A stretch of DNA of 64,000 nucleotides from positions 124,001-188,000 of the forward strand of contig NZ_WPNZ01000015.1 in NCBI RefSeq assembly GCF_009755605.1, read 5' to 3'. Source of the stretch: Streptomyces typhae (GTDB taxonomy: Bacteria; Actinomycetota; Actinomycetes; Streptomycetales; Streptomycetaceae). Below, piece after piece: positions 37,781-46,136 of the stretch (the stretch's first letter is position 1; each line of letters starts with the position of its first letter). The notes beneath the pieces are model-generated. The model did no database searches, was not told the origin of the DNA, and was given only the letters and a program-made list of their open reading frames with translations. Both the position numbers and the translations under genes were made by a program.

Positions 37781-37860
37781 CGGGACCGGTACCGGCACCG
37801 GTGGCCCCGCCGCCGTACCCGGCGCACGCACACACCCACGCCCACACGCACGCGCTCGGG

Positions 37861-39402
37861 CTACGGCTCGTCGTACCGGGCGAGCACCGTCTCCACCGTG
37901 TCCGCCTCCTCGGGAGGCTTGTCCTCCCGGTACCGCACCACCCGCGCGAACCGCAGCGTCACCCCCGCCGGATAGCGCGTGGAGCGCTGCAGCCCGTCGT
38001 AGGCGATCTCCACGACCAGCTCGGGACGGACCCGCACCACGTACCCCTCCTCCTCGACGGCCAGCGCCCGCAGCCGCTCGGTCTGCCAGGTGAGCATCGC
38101 GTCGGTCATGCCCTTGAAGGTCTTGCCGAGCATGGCGTACGTCCCGTCGCCGCGCCGCGCCCCCAGATGCAGGTTGGACAGCTTCCCCGTGCGCCTGCCG
38201 TGCCCCCACTCGGCCGCAAGGACCACGAGGTCCAGCGTGTGCACGGGCTTGACCTTGAGCCAGGAGGCGCCCCGGCGGCCCGCGCTGTAGGCCGCGTCGA
38301 GCCCCTTCAGGACCGCGCCCTCGTGGCCGCGTGCGAGGGTCTCGGCGAAGAACGCGTCGGCGGCCCGGCGGGCCTCGTCGTCGGCGGGGTCGGGCACCAG
38401 GGTGCGGCGGACCCGCATGGGCTCCGGCACCAGGCGCGCGAGGCGGGCGTGCCGTTCGTGCAGCGGCAGGTCGAGGAGGTCCTCGCCGTCCGCGGACAGG
38501 GCGTCGAAGAAGACGGGGGACAGCGGCAGCTCGGCGGCTGCCGCGGCCACGTCGAGCCGCGACCCCACCCGCCCGGCGATGTCCTGGAAGGACCGCGGCC
38601 GCCCGTCGGGCCCGAGCGCGATGACCTCGCCGTCCAGGATGAACCGCGCACCCGCCAGCTCCTGGACCACGGAGGTCACTTCCGGCAGCCGGGCGGTGAT
38701 GTCGTCGAGCCTACGGGTGTAGACGCGTACGTCGGTGCCGTCCCGGTGCACCTGGACGCGGATGCCGTCCAGCTTCTCCTCGACGACGCACGGCCCCAGC
38801 TTGTCGATGCCCTCGCCCACGGACGGCGCGCTGTGCGCCAGCATCGGCTGCACGGGCCGCCCCACCGTCAGCCGGAACTCGTCGAGCGCCTCCGGGCCGC
38901 GCGCGAGCACGGCCCGCGCGACCGGGGCGAGCGCCCCCGCCAGCATCACCGCCCGCCGCACCGGCGCCGCCTGCGCCCCGGTCGCACGGGCGAGCCCCTC
39001 GGCGGCCACGGCGTCCAGGGCACCCTGACGCACCTCACCAGTCAGCAGACCCAGCAGGAAACGCTGCTCGTCCGCCGTCGCCCGGCCCAGCAACTCCTGC
39101 GCGAGCCGCCTCCGCTCGGCCTGCGCGCCCGCCCCCGCGACCCCGGCGAGCGCGGTGAGGGCCGCGTCCACGTCGCCCACGGTGAGCGTGGCCTCCGCCG
39201 CCGGTCCGACCGGGTCCTTCAGGGCGTTCCACCCCACGCCGATGCGGCCCTGCGGCAGCCGTCCGGCGAGATAGGGGATGACGAGCGGTACGTCGTCGGG
39301 CTCCGCCGCCCGGAACAGCTCGGCCAAAAGTTCGATCTTGCGCGACCGCGCGGACGTCGCGGCCACACCTTTGGACACCTCCGCCACCCGGACAAACAAC
39401 AT
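37861..39402 (-). CDS. ligB: ATP-dependent DNA ligase (LigB-like)
   Basis: Protein of 513 residues, the usual length of actinobacterial LigB. The N-terminal DNA-binding domain (residues 1-180) is followed by the nucleotidyltransferase with K210 in VVEEKLDGIRVQVH (motif I), FILDGEVIAL (IIIa/IV region), GHEGAVLKGLDAAY, WLKVKP (motif V) and an OB domain ending RFARVVRYREDK. It seals DNA nicks using ATP and is an accessory ligase to NAD-dependent LigA. ATG 39402 has a weak AGGAT. It lies 106 bases from the carboxyltransferase gene. Confidence 0.9.
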   Translation of the reverse strand: MLFVRVAEVSKGVAATSARSRKIELLAELFRAAEPDDVPLVIPYLAGRLPQGRIGVGWNALKDPVGPAAEATLTVGDVDAALTALAGVAGAGAQAERRRLAQELLGRATADEQRFLLGLLTGEVRQGALDAVAAEGLARATGAQAAPVRRAVMLAGALAPVARAVLARGPEALDEFRLTVGRPVQPMLAHSAPSVGEGIDKLGPCVVEEKLDGIRVQVHRDGTDVRVYTRRLDDITARLPEVTSVVQELAGARFILDGEVIALGPDGRPRSFQDIAGRVGSRLDVAAAAAELPLSPVFFDALSADGEDLLDLPLHERHARLARLVPEPMRVRRTLVPDPADDEARRAADAFFAETLARGHEGAVLKGLDAAYSAGRRGASWLKVKPVHTLDLVVLAAEWGHGRRTGKLSNLHLGARRGDGTYAMLGKTFKGMTDAMLTWQTERLRALAVEEEGYVVRVRPELVVEIAYDGLQRSTRYPAGVTLRFARVVRYREDKPPEEADTVETVLARYDEP

Positions 39403-39508
39403 GCGGCCATCCTGCAACGCGGCACCCGATCCCGCACGGCACGCGCAGCGGCCCCCGCGCGCGACGGGGTACCGAGCCTGCCCGCCCCGGCACGCCCACG
39501 CCCGGGAC

Positions 39509-40921
39509 TCAGCCCGCCGCTCCGCCCACGACCCCGCGTACGACACCGAGCTCGACCAGGTCCTGTGGCCGCAGCCGGAGCCGTCCTGCCAGGTCCGGGA
39601 CGTCCGCGTGCGGCAGTTTCAGGATGGCGGCCGCGGCTTCGGGACCGATGACGGAGAAGTAGCTGTCCGGCGTGGCCCAGGTGGCGGCGGGCGCCGCGAG
39701 GGCGAGGGCGCCGCCAGAGCCGCCCTCGCCGATCACCAGGGACGTGACGGGGACGCGCGCCGCGGCCACCGCCGCGAAGACGTCGGCGATGGCCGCGCCC
39801 GCGCCCGCCCGCTCCGCCGCCGCGTCGTTGGCGGCGCCGGGGGTGTCGACGAGGGTGAGGACGGGCACCGAGAGGCGGTCGGCGAGGCGGATCAGGCGGG
39901 CCGCCGTGCGGTAGCCCGCGGGCCGGGTGGGTGTGCCCGTCTGGGCCGCGTACGCGATCGACCGGCCTGCGCGCAGTCCGAAGCCGCACAGCACCGTGTC
40001 GTCCGCGCCACCGCAGCGGTCGCCGCTCAGCGGCTCGCGGACGTCGAACCAGGAGTCCAGATAGGCCTCGGCACGCGGACGTCCGGCGGCGCGGGCCCGG
40101 TGCACCGCGTCCCACCCGGTGGCGGGCAGGGACGCGGCGCCGAGGGCACGCGGCGGCTCGGGCGCGCCGGTCGCGGGCGTGGTGAGCAGCCGCAACCAGC
40201 GCCCGAGGCGGGCGGGCAGCAGGTCCGGTGCGACGACGGCGTCGACCGCGCCCGCGGCGAGCTGGCCCTCCGCCGTGTACGCGGCCGGGTCCGCGTCCGG
40301 CGGTCTGACGCGCGACCCGGCGAAGCCCACCTGTGCGCCCGGCAGCGCGAGGACCACGTCGGCGCCCGCGCCCAGCGTGGCCCAGCCGCCGCCCGTCGTC
40401 GGGTCGGTGACCACCGCGATCTGCGGCAGCCCGGCCGCGCGGTTCAGGACCGACTGGGCGGCCACGCGCTGGAGCTGATGCAGGGCGCGCATGCCTTCCT
40501 GCATGCGGCTGCCGCCGGTCGCGATGAGGGAGACGAGCGGGAGGCCCCGTTCGCGAGCGGCCGTGTAGGCCGCCTCAAGCCGGTCTCCGGTGCGTTCGCC
40601 GAGCGAGCCGCCCAGGTACCGGAAGTCGAAGGACAGCAGGACGGCCGTCTCGCCCGCGACCGTCGCGGTCCCGGCGATCACGGACTCCGTCTCGCCGGTA
40701 CGCCCCCGCGCGAGGGCCCGCGCGTCGTCGTACCCCGCCCACGCGAGCGGCCCGTCCTGCCGCTCCGTCCGCGGCGGGTACGGGAGCTCGGCGAAGTCCG
40801 ACGCCAGCGCGGCGACGGCCGCCCGCGCGGGCACGCGGCCCGGTGCGGGAGGCGCCCCGGAGGGCGACGGCGGGGAGGGGCGGCCGGACGGCGGGGGCGC
40901 GGGCGCGGAAAGAGGGGGCAC
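39509..40921 (-). CDS. Acyl-CoA carboxyltransferase-domain protein (AccD/AccA-like)
   Basis: Protein of 470 residues with a proline-rich N-terminal 35 residues, then two crotonase-like halves: LLSFDFRYLGGSLGERTGDRL, IATGGSRMQEGMRALHQLQ, VVTDPTTGGGWATLGAGADVV, and then LVDTPGAANDAAAERAG with SLVIGEGGSGGALALAA. This is the AccD-AccA fused layout of acetyl-CoA carboxylase carboxyltransferase. No N-terminal zinc finger is present. No biotin carboxylase gene adjoins, so the acyl-CoA substrate is unknown. GTG 40921 has GGAG eight bases upstream. Confidence 0.83.
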   Translation of the reverse strand: MPPLSAPAPPPSGRPSPPSPSGAPPAPGRVPARAAVAALASDFAELPYPPRTERQDGPLAWAGYDDARALARGRTGETESVIAGTATVAGETAVLLSFDFRYLGGSLGERTGDRLEAAYTAARERGLPLVSLIATGGSRMQEGMRALHQLQRVAAQSVLNRAAGLPQIAVVTDPTTGGGWATLGAGADVVLALPGAQVGFAGSRVRPPDADPAAYTAEGQLAAGAVDAVVAPDLLPARLGRWLRLLTTPATGAPEPPRALGAASLPATGWDAVHRARAAGRPRAEAYLDSWFDVREPLSGDRCGGADDTVLCGFGLRAGRSIAYAAQTGTPTRPAGYRTAARLIRLADRLSVPVLTLVDTPGAANDAAAERAGAGAAIADVFAAVAAARVPVTSLVIGEGGSGGALALAAPAATWATPDSYFSVIGPEAAAAILKLPHADVPDLAGRLRLRPQDLVELGVVRGVVGGAAG

Positions 40922-41071
40922 GCCTCGTACTCCTACCCCCTGCGGTCAGGAATGTCCGACTTATCGGAGGGGAGTGGTGCAGGTCACATAGATATCTCTG
41001 TGCACTTCCGTAATACGGGCACCCGCAACGGGGTCGAAAGGGCAAGGAAGCAGGAGAAGTGGAGAACGACC

Positions 41072-41491
41072 ATGGCCGTCACGCTCGAACAGTCCGCCCG
41101 TGCCCGTCTGATCACCCCCGAGGGGCGTGAACGGCCCATCCCCGTGACGCTGCGCTACACCGAGGCCGACCCGCTCGCCGTGCAGATCTCCTTCCCGCCC
41201 GAGGTGTCCCTGGACGGCGCCGAGGTCACCTGGGTCTTCGGCCGCGGCCTCCTGGAGGCCGGCCTCAGCGCTCCCGCGGGCACCGGGGACGTGCACATAT
41301 GGCCGTGCGGCAGGGCGCGCACGGTCCTGGAGTTCCACGCGGTCCACGGACTCGCCCTCGTCCAGTTCGACCGTGCCGCCCTGCGCCGGTTCCTGATGCG
41401 GTCGTACGCGGTGGTGGACGCGGGCGACGAGGAGGCGGAGGCGGACAGCGACCTCGACCGGAGTCTGCACCAGCTCCTCGGCGGAGTGTGA
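41072..41491 (+). CDS. SsgA-family sporulation/cell-division protein
   Basis: Protein of 139 residues, whole-length match in form to SsgA-like proteins: PIPVTLRYTEADPLAVQISFP, VTWVFGRGLLEAGL, GDVHIWP and LEFHAVHGLALVQFDRAALRRFLMRSYAVV. SALPs occur only in morphologically complex actinobacteria and direct septum placement, spore-wall assembly and peptidoglycan remodelling. Which of SsgA-SsgG it is cannot be told. SD GGAG at seven bases. A hairpin terminator follows within three bases of the stop. Good genus-level marker. Confidence 0.9.
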   Translation: MAVTLEQSARARLITPEGRERPIPVTLRYTEADPLAVQISFPPEVSLDGAEVTWVFGRGLLEAGLSAPAGTGDVHIWPCGRARTVLEFHAVHGLALVQFDRAALRRFLMRSYAVVDAGDEEAEADSDLDRSLHQLLGGV

Positions 41492-41493
41492 AC

Positions 41494-41525
41494 GGCCGGG
41501 ACGGGACCGCGGTGCCGTCCCGGCC
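41494..41525. terminator. Hairpin between convergent SsgA-like and DapA-like genes
   Basis: Arms GGCCGGGACGG (41494-41504) and CCGTCCCGGCC (41515-41525) with a 10-base loop. It lies between two convergent stops and should terminate both transcripts. Confidence 0.8.
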
Positions 41526-41555
41526 CTATGGTCCATCGACCGGGCCAGGACCCGA

Positions 41556-42461
41556 TCAGGTCAGGAGCGGATGCGAGGCCAGCCGGTCGAGGATCGTCCT
41601 GAGTTCCCTCGTCGGCTCGTCGGGGAGCGGCAGCAGAGGTGGCCGCGGCGCGCCGGCACCGCGTTTCTGCAGTTCGAGTCCCGCCTTGACGGCTCGGGGG
41701 AGTCCATGGCCGACGATGAACCGGAGGAAGGGCAGCAGCTCCGCCAGGAGGGCGTCGGCCCGTCCGTCCTCGCCGCCGGTCGCCGCGGCGTGGAGCGCCA
41801 GGGTCCACTGCGGGACCAGGCAGGGCGCCGCGGTGCACCACCCGGCGGCGCCGGAGTGGAAGGCTTCGAGCGCGACGGGGTTGCTGCCGTTGTAGACCGA
41901 CAGCGCTCCGTCGGACAGGTCCTGGAGGGACCGGAACCGGGGCACGATCCCGGAACTCTCCTTGACCATGGTCAGGTTGGGGATCGTGCGGGCGAGCGCG
42001 ACCACCTTCTCCGGTTGCAGGTCCACGCCGCTGGTGCCCGGGTTGTTGTAGAGCATCATGGGCAGGTCGGTCGCCGCGGCCACCGTGCCGTAGTGCCGGG
42101 CGAGTTCGGCGTCGGTCAGCTTCCAGTACACCTGTGGCAGCACCATGATCGCCGTGGCGCCGTTGCGGGCGGCCACGCGGGCCCGGCGCACCGTGCCCTC
42201 CGTGCTCCAGTGCGAGACGCCGACCAGGGTGGGGACGCGGCCCGCGACCGTCTGGAGCGTGGTCTCGCAGACGGCGTCCCACTCCGTCTCGCGCAGATAG
42301 GCGCTCTCTCCCGTGCTGCCCAGCGGGGCGATGCCGTGGCTGCCCGCGTCCACCAGGTCGTCGGTGAGCCGGCGCAGCGCGTCCAGGTCGACGTCGCCCG
42401 TGGCGGAGTCGAAGGGGGTGACGGGGTAGGAGATGATGCCCTTCAGCGGCGGGTTCGCCAT
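41556..42461 (-). CDS. DapA-family (dihydrodipicolinate synthase-like) aldolase/lyase
   Basis: Protein of 301 residues, TIM-barrel class I aldolase. The family landmarks are GSTGE at 48-52, the catalytic tyrosine in LYNNPG (Y138) and the Schiff-base lysine K167 in VKESSG. It binds pyruvate or a related keto acid and adds it to, or releases it from, an aldehyde. The context (class II aldolase, XRE-cupin regulator) suggests a catabolic keto-acid aldolase, not lysine biosynthesis. The ATG overlaps the upstream aldolase stop by one base (TGATG). Confidence 0.87.
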   Translation of the reverse strand: MANPPLKGIISYPVTPFDSATGDVDLDALRRLTDDLVDAGSHGIAPLGSTGESAYLRETEWDAVCETTLQTVAGRVPTLVGVSHWSTEGTVRRARVAARNGATAIMVLPQVYWKLTDAELARHYGTVAAATDLPMMLYNNPGTSGVDLQPEKVVALARTIPNLTMVKESSGIVPRFRSLQDLSDGALSVYNGSNPVALEAFHSGAAGWCTAAPCLVPQWTLALHAAATGGEDGRADALLAELLPFLRFIVGHGLPRAVKAGLELQKRGAGAPRPPLLPLPDEPTRELRTILDRLASHPLLT

Positions 42462-43258
42462 CAGAGTTCCACCTGCCCCGAGACGCAGTCGGGATGGTTG
42501 CGCAGCGCCTTGCGGGCGTAGTAGGCGAAGTTGGCCTTGCTGCGGCGGTCGGTGCCGGTCCAGTCGTGGGCCTCGCGGGCCAGTACCGGGTCGAGGGGCT
42601 CGATGGTCCCGGCGGCCATGGCGAGCAGTTGCAGGCGCGCGGCGCGTTCGATGAGCACCGCCAGGTTGCAGGCCTCCTCGACGGTCGCTCCGGTGACCAG
42701 CTGGCCGTGGTGGGCCAGGAGGATGGCGCGCTTGTCACCGAGGGCCGCGGAGATGATCTCCCCCTCCTCGTTGCCGACGGGCACGCCGGGCCACTCCTTG
42801 AGGAAGGCGCAGTCCTCGTACAGCGGTGTGGTGTCCATGTGGGAGATCACGAGGGGGACTTCCAGCATGGCCAGTGCGGCGGTGTGCAGGGAGTGTGTGT
42901 GGACGATGCAGTTCACGTCCGCGCGGCTGCGGTAGATCCAGGAGTGGAACCGGTTGGCGGGGTTGGGCATGCCGTCCCCCTCCAGTACGTGCAGGTCCTC
43001 GTCGACCAGAAGGAGGTTGTCCTCGGTGATCTCGTCGAAGCCGAGGCCGAGGCGCTGGGTGTAGTAGGTGCCGGTCTGCTGTCCGCGGGCGCTTATCTGG
43101 CCCGCGAGTCCGGAGTCGTGTCCGCCGTCGAAGGCGATGCGGCAGGTCAGGGCCAGCTTCTGTCGCGTGGTCAGCTTCGAGTCGCCGAAGTGGTCGTCCA
43201 TCAGCCGCTGCGCGCGGTCGACGAGTGTGCCCTTCGTGTCTCGGAGGGTCTGTGCCAT
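42461..43258 (-). CDS. Class II aldolase/adducin-family protein
   Basis: Protein of 265 residues with the zinc-binding histidines of the family: IVHTHSLHTAALAM, the paired HMDTTPLYED, and LLAHHGQLVTGATVEEACNL. Such enzymes cleave sugar phosphates or hydroxy-keto acids (fuculose-phosphate aldolase relatives). ATG 43258 has GGAGCAGG upstream. It overlaps the DapA-like gene by one base, so a two-step breakdown of one substrate is likely. A palindrome about 100 bases upstream may bind the neighbouring regulator. Confidence 0.85.
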   Translation of the reverse strand: MAQTLRDTKGTLVDRAQRLMDDHFGDSKLTTRQKLALTCRIAFDGGHDSGLAGQISARGQQTGTYYTQRLGLGFDEITEDNLLLVDEDLHVLEGDGMPNPANRFHSWIYRSRADVNCIVHTHSLHTAALAMLEVPLVISHMDTTPLYEDCAFLKEWPGVPVGNEEGEIISAALGDKRAILLAHHGQLVTGATVEEACNLAVLIERAARLQLLAMAAGTIEPLDPVLAREAHDWTGTDRRSKANFAYYARKALRNHPDCVSGQVEL

Positions 43259-43355
43259 CGTCCTGCTCCAGTCCCCGGGGCCGTCTGCCGACGCACCCCG
43301 CGTCCGATTCGTGCCGCCGGAAGGCGACACCGGGAGGAAACAGGATTTACGATAG

Positions 43356-43368
43356 GACACCTTGTGTC
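43356..43368. promoter_or_regulatory. Palindrome GACAC-CTT-GTGTC, candidate operator of the aldolase operon
   Basis: Five-base arms with a three-base centre, in the gap between the XRE-cupin gene stop and the aldolase start, in A/T-richer sequence suited to a promoter. Likely site for the XRE-cupin regulator; inference. Confidence 0.5.
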
Positions 43369-43439
43369 ATGCCGCAATGGGGGCGGGCGGGGCGGGGCTG
43401 GGGACGGGTGCGGCTGCGGTGGTACGGCGTCGACGATGC

Positions 43440-44027
43440 TCAGGGAAGCCGCAGACCCGGCGCGGCCGCTGCGTCCGCGTGGACGTGGGCGTGGGCGTCC
43501 GAGACGAGGAGGAGGACCGCGGCGCGTTCGGTGCCGAGGGAGCGGAGCTTGTGCGGCTGGGTGGCCTTGAAGTAGGCGCAGTCGCCCGGTCCGAGGGTGA
43601 TGGTGCGGGAGGGGAGGATGAGTTCGGCACGCCCGTGGTGGACGAAGAGGAACTCCTCGCCCGGGTGGTCGCGGAAGGGTACGGGTCCGGCGTCGAGCGG
43701 AGGGTGGAGCATGAAGGGGGTCATGCTCTTGGTGCCGGCCTCCAGGGCCATGCCCTCGTAGCGGGTCCCCGCCTCGTCCTCGGAGGTGAGCGGCCGGCGT
43801 TCGCCGGCCCGGGTGACCGTGACGTCCGTGAGCTCCTCGGCGTCGGCGAAGAGGTTGTCGAGGGGTACGTCGAGAGCTTTCGCGAGCGAGGCGCTGATGG
43901 CGATCGACGGGACGCTCTGGCCGCGCTCGATCTTGGACAGATAGCTCTTGGTGACACCTGCGCGGTCGGCCAGCGTCTCCAGGGTCATGAGGCGTTCCTT
44001 GCGTAGCTGTCGCACCCGGTTGATCAC
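43440..44027 (-). CDS. XRE-family regulator with C-terminal cupin
   Basis: Protein of 195 residues. An N-terminal HTH (MTLETLADRAGVTKSYLSKIERGQSVPSIAISASLAKAL) is joined to a cupin domain (FRDHPGEEFLFVHHGRAELILPSRTITLGPGDCAYFKATQPHKLRSLG). These regulators sense small metabolites through the cupin and control neighbouring catabolic operons, here most likely the aldolase/DapA-like pair 181 bases downstream on the same strand. The cupin histidines (DHP, HH, PHK) could hold a metal. GTG 44027 follows AGGGAA. Confidence 0.88.
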   Translation of the reverse strand: MINRVRQLRKERLMTLETLADRAGVTKSYLSKIERGQSVPSIAISASLAKALDVPLDNLFADAEELTDVTVTRAGERRPLTSEDEAGTRYEGMALEAGTKSMTPFMLHPPLDAGPVPFRDHPGEEFLFVHHGRAELILPSRTITLGPGDCAYFKATQPHKLRSLGTERAAVLLLVSDAHAHVHADAAAAPGLRLP

Positions 44028-44219
44028 TGCCGTGTTCCCTTCACTGCCATGTTCCCTTCGCCTGGCCCGCGGCGCGCGATGCCCGGGGCGGCACCCAGTA
44101 TGGCCTGCCGGTTCCTGGCCACCGGCGCGCCGAAGTGCAGGGCCGACCTCGTCGCTCCGGGCGCCTGGCGGCGGGCGGCGGAGACGGGGGTGCGTACGGC
44201 CTCAGTAGTGTGACCTCGC

Positions 44220-45284
44220 ATGACCGACACCGACACCGACATCGACATCGACGGCGGCACCGACACCGACACCGGCACCGGGACCGACATCGACACCGGG
44301 ACCGGGACCGACATCGACACCGGCGCTGCGACGGGCACCGGGGCCGGCGCGGACGCTGATACCCGCGTCGAGATCGAGATCACCGCCGACCTGGTCCGCG
44401 ACCTGCTGCGGGAGCAGCATCCGGACCTCGCGGGGCTTGCCGTCCGCGAGGTGGCGGGTGGCTGGGGCAACCAGATGTGGCGCCTCGGGGACGAGCTGGC
44501 CGTGCGCATGCAGCGCATGGACCCCACTCCGGAACTCCAGCTCAAGGAGCGGCGGTGGCTCCCCGTGCTGGCCCCGCGCCTGCCGCTGCCGGTGCCGACC
44601 CCGGTGAGGTCCGGCGAGCCGTCCGCGCGCTTCCCCAAGCACTGGACCGTGATGACGTGGGTTCCCGGTGAGCCGCTGGACCATGCCACGATCACCCGCG
44701 GCGCCCACGCGGCCGACGCGCTGGCGGGCTTCCTGCGGGCACTCCACGTGGAGGCGCCTGCCGAGGCTCCCGTCTCCACGGACCGCGGCGCCCACCCGAG
44801 GGACTGCGCGAAAGGGTTCGAGTACTTCTTCCAGTCCGTCGCCCTCGACGCCGCCGGTGTCGCCGACGCCGACGCTACCGATGTCGCCACCGGCGTCCGG
44901 GCCGTCTGGGAGGACGCCGTCGCGGCCCCCGCGTGGGAGGGCCCGCCGGTGTGGACGCACGGCGACCTCCACCCCGCGAACGTCGTCGTGACGGACGGCA
45001 CGCTCTCGGGCGTCGTCGACTTCGGCGACATCTGCGCCGGTGATCCGGCGTGGGACCTGGCCGCCGCATGGGTGCTGCTGCCCGCGGGGGCGGCCGCGCG
45101 GTTCTTCGACACCTATGCGCGTGCGGACGAGGCGGCGATCCGGCGCGCCCGCGGGCTGGCCGCCATGAAGAGCCTCTTCCTGATGCTCATGGGGCAGAAC
45201 GGGGACCGAGGTCTTCCCGGAGGCAAGCCGCACTGGGGACCTGTGGGCCGGGCGGCTCTCGACCGTGTCCTGAAAGGCGTGTGA
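44220..45284 (+). CDS. Aminoglycoside-phosphotransferase-family protein with an Asp/Thr repeat tail
   Basis: Protein of 354 residues. Residues 1-48 are a low-complexity Asp/Thr/Gly tail (TDTDTDIDIDGG-type). The kinase-like fold has RLGDELAVRMQR (nucleotide lysine position replaced by arginine), WTHGDLHPANVVV (catalytic) and GVVDFGDICAGDPAWDLA (metal). It is probably a small-molecule kinase; resistance is not implied. The start is uncertain: ATG 44220 has a poor SD and later in-frame GTGs would remove the tail. Transcribed divergently from the XRE-cupin gene. Confidence 0.78.
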   Translation: MTDTDTDIDIDGGTDTDTGTGTDIDTGTGTDIDTGAATGTGAGADADTRVEIEITADLVRDLLREQHPDLAGLAVREVAGGWGNQMWRLGDELAVRMQRMDPTPELQLKERRWLPVLAPRLPLPVPTPVRSGEPSARFPKHWTVMTWVPGEPLDHATITRGAHAADALAGFLRALHVEAPAEAPVSTDRGAHPRDCAKGFEYFFQSVALDAAGVADADATDVATGVRAVWEDAVAAPAWEGPPVWTHGDLHPANVVVTDGTLSGVVDFGDICAGDPAWDLAAAWVLLPAGAAARFFDTYARADEAAIRRARGLAAMKSLFLMLMGQNGDRGLPGGKPHWGPVGRAALDRVLKGV

Positions 45285-45321
45285 CGGGCGTTCGGCGATC
45301 GGGCAGGACCCCCTTCGAGAG

Positions 45322-45340
45322 TAGGTTAGGCTAACCTAAC
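45322..45340. promoter_or_regulatory. Iron box (DmdR/IdeR type)
   Basis: TAGGTTAGGCTAACCTAAC matches the actinobacterial iron-box consensus, with a 15-base perfect palindrome at its core (AGGTTAG-G-CTAACCT). It lies 42 bases before the siderophore-interacting-protein start, so that gene should be repressed by iron. Confidence 0.92.
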
Positions 45341-45382
45341 TCGATCAAGTGTGGTCGGGTGTTCCGAGGGAGGGGGGCCACA

Positions 45383-46105
45383 GTGGGCCACGGCTGGGAA
45401 GGCGTCGTCCTCAAGCTGCTGCGCGGCAAGGACTTCACGTTCACGGTGACCGGCGCGGACGACGTGACCGGGCACTACCGCCGCATCCACGTCACCGACG
45501 GCGGGATGCTGGCGCAGACCGGGGTGCACCCCACGATGTGGGTGCGGCTGTGGTTCGACGACGCGGGCAAACCCCATCAGCGCGCCTACACCCTCGTGGA
45601 TCCCGACCCGGCGGCGGGCACGTTCACTCTGGAGTTCGCCCTGCACGACGGCTGCGCGAGCGAGTGGGCGCGCAAGGCCGCGCCGGGCGACACCATCGAC
45701 GCCACCGTGCAGGGCACCGGCTTCGACGTGCCGGAGCCCGCCCCGTCACGGCTCCTGGTGGTCGGTGACGCCGCCTCGCTCCCGGCCGTGAACTCCCTGC
45801 TGGCCTCGCTGCCGGGGACCCCGGCCACGATCTGGTTCGAGACCCAGCACGCCGACGACCGGGACCTGGACCTGCGGACCGACCCCGCCCTGCACGAGGT
45901 GCACTGGGTGGAGCGCACCCGGGGAGTGGCCCGGGAGGCCAGGGACGGACTCGCCGAAGCCGTCGACGCCGAGCCCGACCCGTACGTGTGGATCACCTGC
46001 GACACCACGACGACCCGCGCCCTGAACGCGTACGTCCGCAAGGACCTCGCTGTGCCGCGGCACCGGATCCACGCGCTGGGCTACTGGCGCCCCGGCAGGC
46101 ACTGA
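45383..46105 (+). CDS. Siderophore-interacting FAD-binding protein (ferric reductase)
   Basis: Protein of 240 residues of the SIP family: a flavin-binding barrel (MWVRLWFDDAGKPHQRAYTLVDPDPAAGTFTLEFALHDG, which includes the R-x-Y-T flavin motif) and an NAD(P)H domain (SRLLVVGDAASLPAVNSLLASL, YVWITCDTTTTRALNAYVRKDL). It releases iron from ferric siderophores by reduction in the cytoplasm. GTG 45383 has GGAGGGG upstream. An iron box precedes it, so expression should rise in iron limitation. No siderophore biosynthesis gene is adjacent. Confidence 0.9.
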   Translation: MGHGWEGVVLKLLRGKDFTFTVTGADDVTGHYRRIHVTDGGMLAQTGVHPTMWVRLWFDDAGKPHQRAYTLVDPDPAAGTFTLEFALHDGCASEWARKAAPGDTIDATVQGTGFDVPEPAPSRLLVVGDAASLPAVNSLLASLPGTPATIWFETQHADDRDLDLRTDPALHEVHWVERTRGVAREARDGLAEAVDAEPDPYVWITCDTTTTRALNAYVRKDLAVPRHRIHALGYWRPGRH

Positions 46106-46136
46106 CGCCCCGCGGGAAAGCGCGTGAGCCGATCGC

